In this document: positions 9,990 through 18,995 of the stretch, piece by piece
How positions within the stretch are numbered: position 1 is the stretch's first letter
How the letters are laid out: every line of letters begins with the position of its first letter
From: Selenomonas sp. AB3002
GTDB taxonomy: Bacteria > Bacillota > Negativicutes > Selenomonadales > Selenomonadaceae
Assembly: GCF_000702545.1 (NCBI RefSeq)
Contig: NZ_JNIO01000008.1
Span: 1,674,001 to 1,738,000, forward strand
DNA length: 64,000 bases
Direction of reading: 5' to 3'
Position numbers and translations under genes: made by a program
The notes under the pieces: generated by a model
Database searches by the model: none
The model's input: only the letters and a program-made list of their open reading frames with translations
What the model was told of the DNA's origin: nothing

Positions 9990-10026
9990 GGATAATCCCC
10001 CTTGTATGGACCGGCTAACCTTGGCA

Positions 10027-12504
10027 TCAGTTGATCATGCAGGGCTTCACGCGCCAGATTTCATTGGCGTACTCGTCAATGGTGCGGTCAGAGGAGAACC
10101 TGCCGGAGTTGGCGATATTCACCGCCGAGGACTTCAGCCAGTCAAAGCGCTGCTCATAGCGGCGCATAGCTTCCTCATGTGCCTCGCTGTAGGCGCAGAA
10201 ATCCTTCATGATGAAGAATTCATCATTGCTTTGCAGGATATAGTCATAGAGGGAACGGAAGTCGCCATACCTGCCGTCCACCAGCTGATTCATGACATTG
10301 CGCACAGTTTCATTTTGGTTGAACTCATCCCAGGCGGAATAGCTGCCGTTGGCGTAGTAAGCCAGCACTTCCTCAGCCCTTAGGCCGAAGAGGATGAAGT
10401 GGTCATCACCGCCCACCGCTTCGCGGATTTCCACGTTGGCCCCGTCCAGGGTACCAAGGGTAACAGCGCCGTTCATCATGAATTTCATGTTGCCGGTGCC
10501 GGATGCTTCCTTGGAAGCAGTGGAAATCTGTTCGCTGATTTCGGCAGCAGGATAGACGATTTCGCCCAAAGACACACCGAAGTTCTCGATAAAGGCCACC
10601 TTAAGCCTGTCACGGGTGACGGGATCATTGTTGATCTTTGCCCCTACGGCGTTGATGAGCCTGATGGTTTCCTTGGCAATGAAGTAGCCGGGAGCCGCCT
10701 TGCCGCCAAAGAAATAGGTGGTGGGCACCATATCATAGGTGGTGTCATTCTTCAAGCGCTCATACTGATACATGATATGCAGGATATTCATGAGCTGGCG
10801 CTTGTAAGAATGGATGCGCTTCACCTGGATATCGAAAATGGAATTGGTATCCAGGATCAGGCCGTTGTTGTGCTCTTTGATGTAGTCAGCCAGCCTCTTC
10901 TTCCTGATGGTCTTGATATCCCCCAGCTTGGTGAGGAAAGGCTTGTCCTCCACATAGTCGTTCAAAAGGTCCAGCTGCTCCGGATAGCGGTGCCAGCGGC
11001 GGCTGCCGATGGTCTCATCAATGAGATCCGAAAGCTCTGGATTTGCCCCCATGAGCCAGCGGCGATGGGTAATGCCGTTGGTCTTGTTGTTGAACATGCG
11101 GGGATAGAGCTCATAGAAGTCGCGCAGGGTGGTATTCTGCAGAATCATGGAATGAATCTCTGCCACGCCGTTGACGCTGTGGGAGCCGATGATGGCAAGT
11201 CTCGCCATGTGCACCAGACCACCCTCGATGATGGAGATAGCCCGGACCTTGTTGTCATCGCCTGGATAGCGCTTGCGCACGAAGTTCAGATGGCGATGGT
11301 TGATCTCCTCGATGATCATGTAGATGCGGGGCAGCAGCTCCTTGAACATATCCACCGGCCAGGTTTCCAGTGCTTCCGGCAGGATAGTGTGGTTGGTGTA
11401 AGCCACGGTGTTCCGCACCATTGCCCAGGCTTCATCCCATTCCATCTTCTCCTCATCCACAAAGATGCGCATGAGTTCTGCCACAATGAGAGCCGGATGG
11501 GTATCATTGATATGCAGGGCGATCTTCTGGGGGAAGTTGCTGAGAGCCGAGCCCGTCTTCTTATAGTGGCGGACAATGCTCTGCACCCCTGCAGACACCA
11601 GGAAGTACTCCTGGATCAGGCGACGCTGGCGGCCTTCATAGCTGCTGTCATCCGGATACAGATAGCGGGTTATATTCTCTACGAAATGCCTGTACTGCTC
11701 CTTCTGCTGCAGCTGTTCATGGGTGATGAAGCCGTAATCTGAGAAGTCGCGGTTTACTTCTGCGTTCCAGAGGCGCAGGTTGTTCACCGTATTGTTATGG
11801 TAGCCTACCACAGGAACATCATAGGGCACAGCCATGACCGTGGTGGGGTTCTCATACACCAGCTCCAGCTCGCCATTGCCCAGGTCCTTCATATAGGCAT
11901 TGCCGAAGAACTTCACATCGATAGCCTTATCAGCCTTGCGGTACTCCCAGGCAAAGCCGTTCTTCAGCCAGTTGTCGGGGATCTCTGCCTGCTGGCCGTC
12001 AATTATCTTCTGCTCGAAGAGGCCGAACTGATAGTGCAGGCTGCAGCCATGGCCTGCCAGGCGGTGAGCTGCCATGGAATCTATGAAGCAGGCCGCCAGA
12101 CGCCCGAGGCCGCCATTGCCCAGACCTGCATCCGGCTCTTCTTCGTAAATCTCAGAAAGCTCCAGCTTGAAATCGTCCTGGAGCACCTCCTGCACCGCCT
12201 CCTCAATACCCAGATTGATGAGGTTGGACTTCAGGAGACGGCCCAGCAGGAACTCGATGGAGAAGTAATAAACCTGCTTTTCCTGACGCTCGTCATAAGT
12301 GCGATTGGTCTTGATCCAGTTGTCGGAAATGTACTGCTTGGCAACAGAGGCCACAGTCTGGTAAATCTCATTCTTGGTCAGATCATGGAGCTCACGCCCC
12401 CACATGATGTGCACCGTGGTTATGAAACGCGTCTTGAGCTCGTTCTTCAGCTTTTCATAAGCCTTATCCTTGACCTTATTGACTTTCTTTTCCTTTGCCA
12501 ACAA
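10027..12504 (-). CDS. glgP: glycogen phosphorylase
   Basis: The product of about 825 residues releases glucose-1-phosphate from glycogen. It contains NTHPALIVAELMR-type phosphorylase sequence, VKRIHSYKRQLMN, and the pyridoxal-phosphate site EASGTGNMKFMMNGA with its lysine. The frame opens with GTG at 12510, but AAGGAG is only 1 base from that codon. It is 7 bases from a TTG at 12504 and 10 from a second TTG at 12501, so a TTG start is more likely. The gene lies after a 200-base hairpin-rich gap downstream of glgD and 37 bases before glgB. Confidence 0.95.
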   Translation of the reverse strand: MLAKEKKVNKVKDKAYEKLKNELKTRFITTVHIMWGRELHDLTKNEIYQTVASVAKQYISDNWIKTNRTYDERQEKQVYYFSIEFLLGRLLKSNLINLGIEEAVQEVLQDDFKLELSEIYEEEPDAGLGNGGLGRLAACFIDSMAAHRLAGHGCSLHYQFGLFEQKIIDGQQAEIPDNWLKNGFAWEYRKADKAIDVKFFGNAYMKDLGNGELELVYENPTTVMAVPYDVPVVGYHNNTVNNLRLWNAEVNRDFSDYGFITHEQLQQKEQYRHFVENITRYLYPDDSSYEGRQRRLIQEYFLVSAGVQSIVRHYKKTGSALSNFPQKIALHINDTHPALIVAELMRIFVDEEKMEWDEAWAMVRNTVAYTNHTILPEALETWPVDMFKELLPRIYMIIEEINHRHLNFVRKRYPGDDNKVRAISIIEGGLVHMARLAIIGSHSVNGVAEIHSMILQNTTLRDFYELYPRMFNNKTNGITHRRWLMGANPELSDLIDETIGSRRWHRYPEQLDLLNDYVEDKPFLTKLGDIKTIRKKRLADYIKEHNNGLILDTNSIFDIQVKRIHSYKRQLMNILHIMYQYERLKNDTTYDMVPTTYFFGGKAAPGYFIAKETIRLINAVGAKINNDPVTRDRLKVAFIENFGVSLGEIVYPAAEISEQISTASKEASGTGNMKFMMNGAVTLGTLDGANVEIREAVGGDDHFILFGLRAEEVLAYYANGSYSAWDEFNQNETVRNVMNQLVDGRYGDFRSLYDYILQSNDEFFIMKDFCAYSEAHEEAMRRYEQRFDWLKSSAVNIANSGRFSSDRTIDEYANEIWRVKPCMIN

Positions 12505-12562
12505 AAACACTCTCCTTCGGTGTAACTAAAACCAGGCCATATTCATCCTCTGGGAAAGCCTC

Positions 12563-12578
12563 GTGCGAAATTTCGCAC
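12563..12578. promoter_or_regulatory. 16-base perfect palindrome in the glgP leader
   Basis: GTGCGAAATTTCGCAC is a perfect 16-base palindrome about 60 bases before the glgP start. It could be an operator, or an RNA hairpin with a minimal loop. No regulator can be assigned from the sequence. Confidence 0.35.
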
Positions 12579-12592
12579 AGCTTGAGTGCGTG

Positions 12593-12630
12593 AAAAAGCC
12601 CATCAGCCGCTTTCCGGCTTGCTGGACTTT
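12593..12630 (-). terminator. hairpin plus T-run in the glgD-glgP gap
   Basis: On the minus strand AAAGTCC pairs with GGGCTTT, with an inner AGCCG/CGGCT stem, followed by more T residues and CAC. It has the form of an intrinsic terminator or attenuator placed ahead of glgP. Confidence 0.55.
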
Positions 12631-12645
12631 CACTGCACAATATAA

Positions 12646-12701
12646 AGAGCCGTCATAAAGGGCCCCGCCAAAAGCAGGCTGGAACCTCTTTACAACGGCT
12701 T
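12646..12701 (-). terminator. large hairpin after glgD
   Basis: Directly after the glgD stop, AGCCGTTGTAAAG pairs imperfectly with CCTTTATGACGGCT and is followed by CTTTATAT. It looks like the glgD terminator. With the second hairpin further on, it separates glgCD from glgPBA. Confidence 0.5.
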
Positions 12702-12710
12702 GCCTTATCT

Positions 12711-13820
12711 TTAGATAACTACATTCTTGGTGACGATGAGGGGATAATTGGGGGCTCCCTTGAGCCACTTGTCCTTGGTGATGACCACATTCTTGTCGCA
12801 GATGACATTCTCGATAAGAGAACCTTCCTGAATGTCGCATTTCTGCATGATGATGGAATTCTTGACCTTCACGCCCTTGGCAATCTTGACGCCGCGGAAG
12901 ATGATGGAGTTCTCCACCTCGCCGCGAATCTCGCAGCCATTGGCAATGAGGGAATTCTTCACATCAGCGCTCTCCTTGTACTGGACAGGCACTTCATCCT
13001 TCACCTTGGTGTAGATGGAATTGCGGCCCATAAAGAGCTCTTCCCAGTTCTCCGGCTCCAGGAGGTCCATATTGGCCTTGTAGAAAGCCGTGGTGGAATC
13101 CACATGAGCTACATAGCCATCATGCTCGCAGGCATAGATGTTGTACTCGGAAGCCCTGCGGATAAGGCCATCCATCATGAGGTCCTGGCCGCCATGTTCG
13201 AAGGTATAGCGCACCATCTCGGCGAAAATGCGCTTCTCCATGAGGTAGACGCTCATGGCCACCTTGGAGCCGTCATAGACAGCCTGCTTCTCAGAGATAT
13301 CCTCCACCAGGCCGTTCTCCGCCGTCTCAATGACCACATTGCGGCCCGGGGTCTCATGGGTGGAAGTATAGTAAACCATGGTGATGTCAGCATCCGTATT
13401 CTGATGGAAACGGAGGAGCTGGCTGAAGTCAACATTGTAAACAAAACTGCCGCTGGTCAGAAGCACATACTTCTGGGAGCTGTGTTCAAAGAAATCCAGA
13501 TTGTGGTAAAAGTTCTTGAGATCGCCTTTGCGTGTTGCTATTGCTTCATCATGTGGGGCAGGGAGATAAAATAGTCCATCATGGCGGCGGGCCAGATCCC
13601 AATCCTTGCCGGACCTCAGATGGTCAAGCACGGAGCGGGGCTTATCCGGCAACATGACACCGACATTCTGGATGCCGGAGTTCACCATGCTGGAAAGCGT
13701 GAAATCAATCAAGCGGTAACGACCTGCAAAAGGCAATGACTCAACAGCACGACGGTCCGTAAGTTCGCGAATCAGCTTGTTCTCTTCCTGAAGATTGATA
13801 ATCCCCATTACTGTTTTCAA
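12711..13820 (-). CDS. glgD: glucose-1-phosphate adenylyltransferase, GlgD subunit
   Basis: The 369-residue product is the GlgD partner of ADP-glucose pyrophosphorylase. It has the nucleotidyltransferase-like fold (FAGRYRLIDFTLSSMVNSGI) and a C-terminal left-handed beta-helix ([25 protein letters not shown]). The N-terminal motif GGxGxRL that binds the nucleotide in GlgC is absent here (INLQEENKLIREL), as is usual for GlgD. It probably modulates GlgC rather than acting alone. It starts about 40 bases after the glgC stop and is surely co-transcribed. Confidence 0.94.
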   Translation of the reverse strand: MKTVMGIINLQEENKLIRELTDRRAVESLPFAGRYRLIDFTLSSMVNSGIQNVGVMLPDKPRSVLDHLRSGKDWDLARRHDGLFYLPAPHDEAIATRKGDLKNFYHNLDFFEHSSQKYVLLTSGSFVYNVDFSQLLRFHQNTDADITMVYYTSTHETPGRNVVIETAENGLVEDISEKQAVYDGSKVAMSVYLMEKRIFAEMVRYTFEHGGQDLMMDGLIRRASEYNIYACEHDGYVAHVDSTTAFYKANMDLLEPENWEELFMGRNSIYTKVKDEVPVQYKESADVKNSLIANGCEIRGEVENSIIFRGVKIAKGVKVKNSIIMQKCDIQEGSLIENVICDKNVVITKDKWLKGAPNYPLIVTKNVVI

Positions 13821-13863
13821 TTTTTATTCACTCCGATCTCATGGTCTTCCTGTGTGAGAAGGC

Positions 13864-15018
13864 TCAGCCTGCCTGCTTGCCGCTGGCAGCTGCCTCAACC
13901 GTCTCGCCCTCAGCCACAACCGTGATGGCACCCAGCTCGCCCGTGACCTTTGCACCTTCGGCAATCTCACAGTTCTGAGCCACAATGGCGTAATCCACCA
14001 CAGCGCCGTCCTTGATGACGGTGGAGGGCATGATGACAGAATTGGTGACCTTGGCTCCCTTGCCAATGCGGACTCCGGGGAAGATGATGGAGTTCTCCAC
14101 CTCGCCCAGAATCATGGAGCCTTCGCTTACCATAGCCTTCTTGATCTTGGCATCCTTGCCGATATAATGAGGCGGGAAGGGCTGGTTGGAAGAATAAATC
14201 TTCCAGTCGCCATTGAGCTCAAACGGTGGCTTGTCCTGCAGAAGGTCCATATTAGCCTGCCAGAGGCTCTCAATGGTTCCCACATCCTTCCAGTAGCCAT
14301 CAAAAGCGTACGAATAGAGACGGCCCTTGTCGGCGAGCATCTTCGGAATGATGTTCTTGCCGAAGTCATGAGCGGAAGTCTCATCCTTGGCATCTTCTTC
14401 AAGGTACTTCTTGAGGTAGCTCTTGTTGAAGATGTAGATGCCCATGGAAGCAAGGTTGCTCTTGGGCTTAGCCGGCTTCTCCTCAAATTCGAGGATGCGG
14501 CCGGACTTGTCCGTGTTCATAATGCCGAAGCGGGGAGCCTCATCCCAAGGAACCTCGAAGACACCGATAGTGGCTTCTGCCTTGTTCATCTTATGGGATT
14601 CCAGCATCCAGGAATAATCCATGGTGTAAATGTGGTCACCGGACAGAATGAGCACATACTCAGGATCTGCCAGGTCAATGAAGTTCAGGTTCTGGTAGAT
14701 GGCATCTGCCGTACCCTGATACCAGTCTGCTCCCTTTTCGCGGGCATAGGGAGGCAGGATGAAGATGCCGCCGTCACTCTTATCCAGATCCCAGGCACTG
14801 CCGGAAGCCAGGTAGTTGTGCAGCTCCAGCGGACGGTACTGAGTCAGCACGCCCACCTTATCGATTCCCGAGTTAGCACAGTTGCTCAGCGGAAAATCGA
14901 TAATACGATATTTGCCGCCAAAAGGCACGGCCGGCTTGGCGATTTTCTTCGTCAAAGCCCCCAGACGGCTGCCCTGGCCGCCTGCTAGAATCATTGCTAA
15001 GCATTCTGTCTTTCTCAT
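13864..15018 (-). CDS. glgC: glucose-1-phosphate adenylyltransferase, catalytic subunit
   Basis: The 384-residue enzyme makes ADP-glucose from ATP and glucose-1-phosphate, the committed step of glycogen synthesis. It has the signature [15 protein letters not shown], the substrate region GTADAIYQN, the effector-site [10 protein letters not shown] and a C-terminal beta-helix ([16 protein letters not shown]). The start is set at MRKTECLAM because AAGGGGGA precedes it by 6 bases; a longer frame to 15069 lacks a ribosome site. A short alanine-glycine tail ends the protein. It is the first gene of the glycogen cluster, so its promoter should lie in the AT-rich gap upstream. Confidence 0.96.
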   Translation of the reverse strand: MRKTECLAMILAGGQGSRLGALTKKIAKPAVPFGGKYRIIDFPLSNCANSGIDKVGVLTQYRPLELHNYLASGSAWDLDKSDGGIFILPPYAREKGADWYQGTADAIYQNLNFIDLADPEYVLILSGDHIYTMDYSWMLESHKMNKAEATIGVFEVPWDEAPRFGIMNTDKSGRILEFEEKPAKPKSNLASMGIYIFNKSYLKKYLEEDAKDETSAHDFGKNIIPKMLADKGRLYSYAFDGYWKDVGTIESLWQANMDLLQDKPPFELNGDWKIYSSNQPFPPHYIGKDAKIKKAMVSEGSMILGEVENSIIFPGVRIGKGAKVTNSVIMPSTVIKDGAVVDYAIVAQNCEIAEGAKVTGELGAITVVAEGETVEAAASGKQAG

Positions 15019-15365
15019 AAAAAATCCCCCTTGGATATCTTGTGACGACTGGCTCCCCATTTTGACCAATTCGCCTTTATACTTCTATAATAACAGAAAA
15101 CTCTCTGTTAGTATACATAATTTACACAACCAAAGCATTGTATACAGTATCTAATTTTAAATTGTAATCCTTTTGCGTATATCAGCCGATAATCCAAGGT
15201 TTTCCTTAGCCCTAAATTACGAGATAACAGCTTTACTGCATAAATACTTATTCTAGCTTTGGCAGGAATCTCCTGCCTTCTGAAGAAATTTTTTCGCATT
15301 TTTTTCCATTCTGCCACTATCAAGCAACTGATTGGAAAAAAAGCTATTTTTTGACAATTATGCCA
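15019..15365. other. AT-rich intergenic region upstream of glgC
   Basis: This stretch of about 350 bases holds no credible gene. It contains the dyad at 15086-15115, several TATACT/TATTAT -10-like hexamers on the minus strand without a convincing -35 partner, and a small perfect hairpin (GGCAGGA/TCCTGCC) at 15261-15277. It should carry the glgC promoter and the 3' end of the amidase operon. Confidence 0.6.
15086..15115. promoter_or_regulatory. 30-base dyad, candidate operator of the glycogen cluster
   Basis: Two 11-base arms (TATACTAACAG and CTGTTATTATA on the minus strand) match as an inverted repeat with one mismatch and an 8-base spacer. It lies about 70-100 bases before the glgC start, amid -10-like hexamers, where an operator would be expected. 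No T-run follows, so it is not a terminator. Confidence 0.4.
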
Positions 15366-15704
15366 TCAAAGAAATATCCATATCAGGATTCCCCAGCCCA
15401 GTGCCAGACTGAATCCCTTCAAAAAGTTGGCAAGAAAAGTTCCCCGCTTCCCTCCCAGGCCCCTGGCCAGAGGATGGAGCAAATAAAGCAATACCGCCAG
15501 AGAAAAAAGAAAGAGCTGCAAGTCCTCCGACCAGAGGGCATAGCAGGCAGCCGCAGCCGCAAGAAAAGTGCCTGCTCCTTTTCCGATGGAAAACCTGCCT
15601 TTTTCCTGCTTGTCCCCTTCCTCCCTGTCATGCCAGAGAGCCCGGGAGACATGCTCGCCAAACTCGTCCTTTTCATCCTCATGGGCAAACCATCTGTAGC
15701 GCAT
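15366..15704 (-). CDS. small membrane protein coupled to an amidase
   Basis: This encodes about 112 residues. I start it at MRYRWFAHEDEK because TGATG overlaps the amidase stop and GGAGGTGC lies just upstream; the frame extends further but would lie inside the amidase gene. Residues 1-40 are charged and soluble. From about residue 45 there are two or three hydrophobic segments (AAAAACYALW, LFLFSLAVLLYLLHPL, LALGWGILIWIFL). I recognise no family. Translational coupling to a cell-wall amidase suggests a role at the envelope, but that is inference. Confidence 0.7.
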   Translation of the reverse strand: MRYRWFAHEDEKDEFGEHVSRALWHDREEGDKQEKGRFSIGKGAGTFLAAAAACYALWSEDLQLFLFSLAVLLYLLHPLARGLGGKRGTFLANFLKGFSLALGWGILIWIFL

Positions 15705-16306
15705 CAGGAAGCACCTCCAAAGTACACCTTCCTGGCCTCTGCAATAAGCTCCGGCAGCTGCCTGTAAAGGTTCCTGCCCGGACAAGCGGTAGAATTGAAA
15801 TCCCGGTGACCGAAGATGGTATCTCCTCCCGGCTCCAGACCGTAATTCTTGCAGAGGGCCGCCAACAGCTTCGCAGCCGAATCAAGCTGCGCCGCCTCTG
15901 GCTCCGCTTCCTCAAAATTGCCTACTACATTCACCCCCACTGTATGCCAGTTCTCCCCGTAGCAATGGGCTCCCACCGTATCCCGGGGGCGTCCCTGCTC
16001 AATGGTTCCATCCTTGCGAATCAGATAATGGTAGCCTATGCCGGACCATCCCTGAGCCTGATGCCACCCATGCACTGTAGCGGCAGAAACATCCTTGTCA
16101 GTGTTGCCGATATGGTGAATGACGATGGCATCTGTCTGCTCGCGATTCTCCAGCGAACCGAATTGCAGATAGGTTGGCTTGATGCGAAGCCCCAGCCATG
16201 GGTTCCTGGCCTGCCAGGCAGCTTCCACGCTTCCCATGGCCCCTGGCAGCAATAGGCCGCCCAGGGTGAAAAATGTAATGTTTTTCAGGAATTCTCTACG
16301 CTTCAT
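15704..16306 (-). CDS. N-acetylmuramoyl-L-alanine amidase, Amidase_2/PGRP type, Tat signal
   Basis: The 200-residue product should cleave the amide bond between muramic acid and the stem peptide of peptidoglycan. The N-terminus MKRREFLKN followed by a hydrophobic stretch matches the twin-arginine (RRxFLK) export signal. The catalytic domain shows IVIHHIGNTD (zinc His), GWSGIGYHYLI, and GHRDFNSTACPG (zinc His and Cys region). The start at 16306 is chosen over an upstream ATG because it begins the signal peptide exactly. It is coupled to the small membrane protein that follows. Tat export of a zinc enzyme as a pre-folded protein is plausible. Confidence 0.88.
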   Translation of the reverse strand: MKRREFLKNITFFTLGGLLLPGAMGSVEAAWQARNPWLGLRIKPTYLQFGSLENREQTDAIVIHHIGNTDKDVSAATVHGWHQAQGWSGIGYHYLIRKDGTIEQGRPRDTVGAHCYGENWHTVGVNVVGNFEEAEPEAAQLDSAAKLLAALCKNYGLEPGGDTIFGHRDFNSTACPGRNLYRQLPELIAEARKVYFGGAS

Positions 16307-16455
16307 TATCAACCGCCTATCAACGAACAGATATATTATAGGCAAAATCAAGCAAAAAATCTAGTGAAAAAAGTCATATTCTTGACGTTTTTTCCGAAAG
16401 AATTTCTATGTGCGTATAAACTTTTTCTAATTTATTCTTTTGCCCCTCTCTCCTT

Positions 16456-18171
16456 TCAAATAGGAGAAAGCTGCCAGCCTCCCCTGCCGTCCAGCAGGAG
16501 TTTTTCCTCATGCTGCCTGAGCAAAGTGGAGCGATGGCCTACGCTCATTATGCCCAAATCGGGCAGCTCATCTTTCAAAAGGTCATACATTTCCTGCTCC
16601 CTGTCCTCGTCAAGAGCAGAAGTAGCCTCGTCAAGGAAGACCCACAGGGGCTTTGCCAGGAGCACCCGGGCAAAGGCCAGCCGCTGCTGCTCACCCAGAG
16701 AGAGTATGCGGCTCCAGTCATCTGTCTCCCCAAGTTTTCCAGCCAGCGCAGCAAGGCCCACCTTCTCCAGCACCCGCTGCAGCGTATCCCTGTCAGCCGT
16801 CACTTCCCCAGGGTAAGAAAGAGCCTGTTCCAGGCTGCCCAGGGGCAGATAGGGACGCTGGGGCAGGAAAAGCACCTTATCCGCAGGCAGGGAAAGCGCC
16901 CCTGTACCATAGGGCCAGATGCCCGCCAGGGTGCGCAGGAGAGTGCTCTTGCCGCAGCCGGAGCTGCCCATGACCAACACCCGGCTGCCGGCAGCAAAGT
17001 CCGCCCCCAGCTCCTGCACCAGCTGCCTGCCATCCGGCAGGGCCACCGTCAACTCTTTGAGAGCCAGCATCTCCCCGCCGCTTTCCTGGCGCCTGACACC
17101 GTTCTCCACCGCCGCAACTTCCTCCATGTGGCGGCTGAAGGTACCCAGACGGCGAATGACCGCCGCCAACTGTGCGATGCTGTCATAAGAGGTGACAAAA
17201 TAGGAAAGGGCATCCTGCACACGGCCAAAAGCAGACAAAGTCTGCATGAAGCCGCCCAAAGCGATGGTACCTGCAAAATACTGGGGAGCCGCCATCACAA
17301 TGGGCACGATGATGGCCAGCTGGGCATAGCCGTTGATGTAAAAGTTCAACAGCTTCGTCTGGCGCATGAGCTGCCAGAAATTGCCGATGACCTTGCCAAA
17401 CCTCTCCCGGAACCCCGCCCCCTCGGGAGTTTCCCCACGGTAGAAAGCAATGCTCTCGCTGTTTTCCCGCACTCTCATCATGTTGAAGCGGAAGTCTGCC
17501 TCATAGCGCTGCTGGTCAAAATCCAGGCCGATGAGCCTCCTGCCCACCAGATGAGCAGCCCCGGTGCCCAAAACAGAATATATCAGGGAGAACCAGAACA
17601 TATAGCCATAGATGACGAACTCATGCCCGCCAAAGGGTACCGTGAGGGCTCCGGAAAGGTTCCAGAGCACCACCGAGAAAGCCCCCAGAGTGGTGAGTTC
17701 CTTCAAGAGGTCCACGAAGAGCTGCAGGGAAAGGCTGACAAACTGATTGATATCCTCGCTGATTCGCTGGTCAGGGTTGTCCGTGTCACTGCCCAGCACC
17801 TGCAGGCGGTAGTAGGACTGGTCTGCCAGCCAGGCGGTGAGATACCTGTCCGTCATCCAGCTGCGCCACTTGATCTGCAGCATCTGCCTGATGTAAATAG
17901 CGTACACCGCAATGATGATGTAGAGCATAGCCAGGCCGGTAAACTGCCCCACCAGCGGCAGGAAACTATCCTCATCATAGCCCTGCAGGGCATTGTAGAA
18001 GGTGTTGTACCAGTCGTTGAGCAGCACCAGCAGATACACGGCGGCCAGGTTCAGGGCAATGACCACCCCCAGAAGCCCTATAGCCTTCCACTTCTCCTCC
18101 GACTTCCAGTACCCCCGGCACAAATGCCAGAAGGTCTTGAAATAGCTGATTTTTTCCCTAGCCACGAACAT
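16456..18171 (-). CDS. SbmA/BacA-YddA-like ABC transporter (fused permease and ATPase)
   Basis: The 571-residue product has a membrane half (residues about 25-320, with segments such as GLLGVVIALNLAAVYLLVL) and a C-terminal ATPase half. The sequence around YLTAWLADQSYYRLQ and DNPDQRISEDI is characteristic of the ABC_membrane_2 / SbmA-YddA group. The ATPase shows Walker A GSSGCGKST, signature LSLGEQQRL, Walker B LWVFLDEATSALD and H-loop GHRS. Members of this group move peptides, vitamins or lipids; the substrate here is unknown. It probably works as a homodimer. ATG at 18171 is only 3-4 bases from AAGGAG, so GTG at 18165 is also possible. Confidence 0.88.
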   Translation of the reverse strand: MFVAREKISYFKTFWHLCRGYWKSEEKWKAIGLLGVVIALNLAAVYLLVLLNDWYNTFYNALQGYDEDSFLPLVGQFTGLAMLYIIIAVYAIYIRQMLQIKWRSWMTDRYLTAWLADQSYYRLQVLGSDTDNPDQRISEDINQFVSLSLQLFVDLLKELTTLGAFSVVLWNLSGALTVPFGGHEFVIYGYMFWFSLIYSVLGTGAAHLVGRRLIGLDFDQQRYEADFRFNMMRVRENSESIAFYRGETPEGAGFRERFGKVIGNFWQLMRQTKLLNFYINGYAQLAIIVPIVMAAPQYFAGTIALGGFMQTLSAFGRVQDALSYFVTSYDSIAQLAAVIRRLGTFSRHMEEVAAVENGVRRQESGGEMLALKELTVALPDGRQLVQELGADFAAGSRVLVMGSSGCGKSTLLRTLAGIWPYGTGALSLPADKVLFLPQRPYLPLGSLEQALSYPGEVTADRDTLQRVLEKVGLAALAGKLGETDDWSRILSLGEQQRLAFARVLLAKPLWVFLDEATSALDEDREQEMYDLLKDELPDLGIMSVGHRSTLLRQHEEKLLLDGRGGWQLSPI

Positions 18172-18242
18172 CCACTCCTTACCCTTTTCCCGCCTTTATG
18201 ATAGAATATCTATTGTAACATCTATCCTCCAAGGAGGTTTTT

Positions 18243-18929
18243 ATGATTATCTACTCTTTAGGGGCCATTGCCCTTGTACTTCTTTTCATCTTATACAAGA
18301 AAACCCGCAGCCGCAAGGCCTTCTACGGCTTCACCCTTACCATCGGACTGGCAGGAGCCATTGCCTACTTCGCCTGGCCTGCCGCCCAATCTCCCCAGGA
18401 GGGCATCACTGACGAGCAGCGCTATGCCGTCATGCAGGAGCAGCAAGTCTTTGCCGCCTGGTACGAAGGCTACCAGAAGGACCTCAACGAGCTGGACCGG
18501 AACTGGCAGTGGTACCACCACATCCTGGAAAGCTTCAAAGAAGACAACATCAGCCTGCAAACCACCTACGCCCTCCTGAAGCAGCTGGAGCTGGACAGCA
18601 ACCAGCTGAAAGAGCGCATGGCTGCCCGCAAGGTGCCCCTGGAGCTTTCCGACTACACCTACGACCAGACAGCCCAGCTCCTGTCCAAGACAAATGACTA
18701 CATAGGAGCTCAATGCCGTGCCATCTCACTCACCCGGGCCGCAGCTGACCCTGCCCTGATGCCCACTGCCGAGCAGCCTCAGCAGAGCCAGCTCCTGCAG
18801 ACGGTGATGATACGTGAATCCCCGGTGAAGCTCTTCATCGCCGATGAAATCGAAGCCATCAGGCACCAGCTGGAACTGCCCAAGGAAAAGACTCCCCTGC
18901 CAGAAGAAACTGCCCAGCCTTCCCCTTGA
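18243..18929 (+). CDS. unrecognised membrane-anchored protein
   Basis: The 228-residue product starts at an ATG preceded by AAGGAGG. Two closely spaced hydrophobic segments (residues 3-18, IIYSLGAIALVLLFILY; and 30-47, GFTLTIGLAGAIAYFAW) anchor it. The remainder is a long charged helical region with coiled-coil character (QKDLNELDRNWQWYHHILESF; LEDxNQLKERMAARK-like) ending in a proline-rich tail. I do not recognise a family. It is a lone plus-strand gene diverging from the ABC transporter gene and converging on the permease gene, with a shared terminator. Confidence 0.7.
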   Translation: MIIYSLGAIALVLLFILYKKTRSRKAFYGFTLTIGLAGAIAYFAWPAAQSPQEGITDEQRYAVMQEQQVFAAWYEGYQKDLNELDRNWQWYHHILESFKEDNISLQTTYALLKQLELDSNQLKERMAARKVPLELSDYTYDQTAQLLSKTNDYIGAQCRAISLTRAAADPALMPTAEQPQQSQLLQTVMIRESPVKLFIADEIEAIRHQLELPKEKTPLPEETAQPSP

Positions 18930-18940
18930 AGGAAAATCAA

Positions 18941-18984
18941 AAAACTGCCGGTCCGTGCCCCAACGAGCACAGGCCGGCAGTTTT
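18941..18984. terminator. bidirectional terminator between convergent genes
   Basis: AAAACTGCCGG and CCGGCAGTTTT form a perfect outer stem, with T-runs on both strands. It serves the plus-strand unknown gene and the minus-strand permease. Confidence 0.85.
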
Positions 18985-18995
18985 CTTCATCTCAT

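Noticed and set aside
16510-18201. A 563-codon plus-strand frame opposite the ABC transporter
   Set aside because: The opposite strand encodes all ABC motifs in order; this frame has a histidine/glutamine-rich composition typical of antisense translation.
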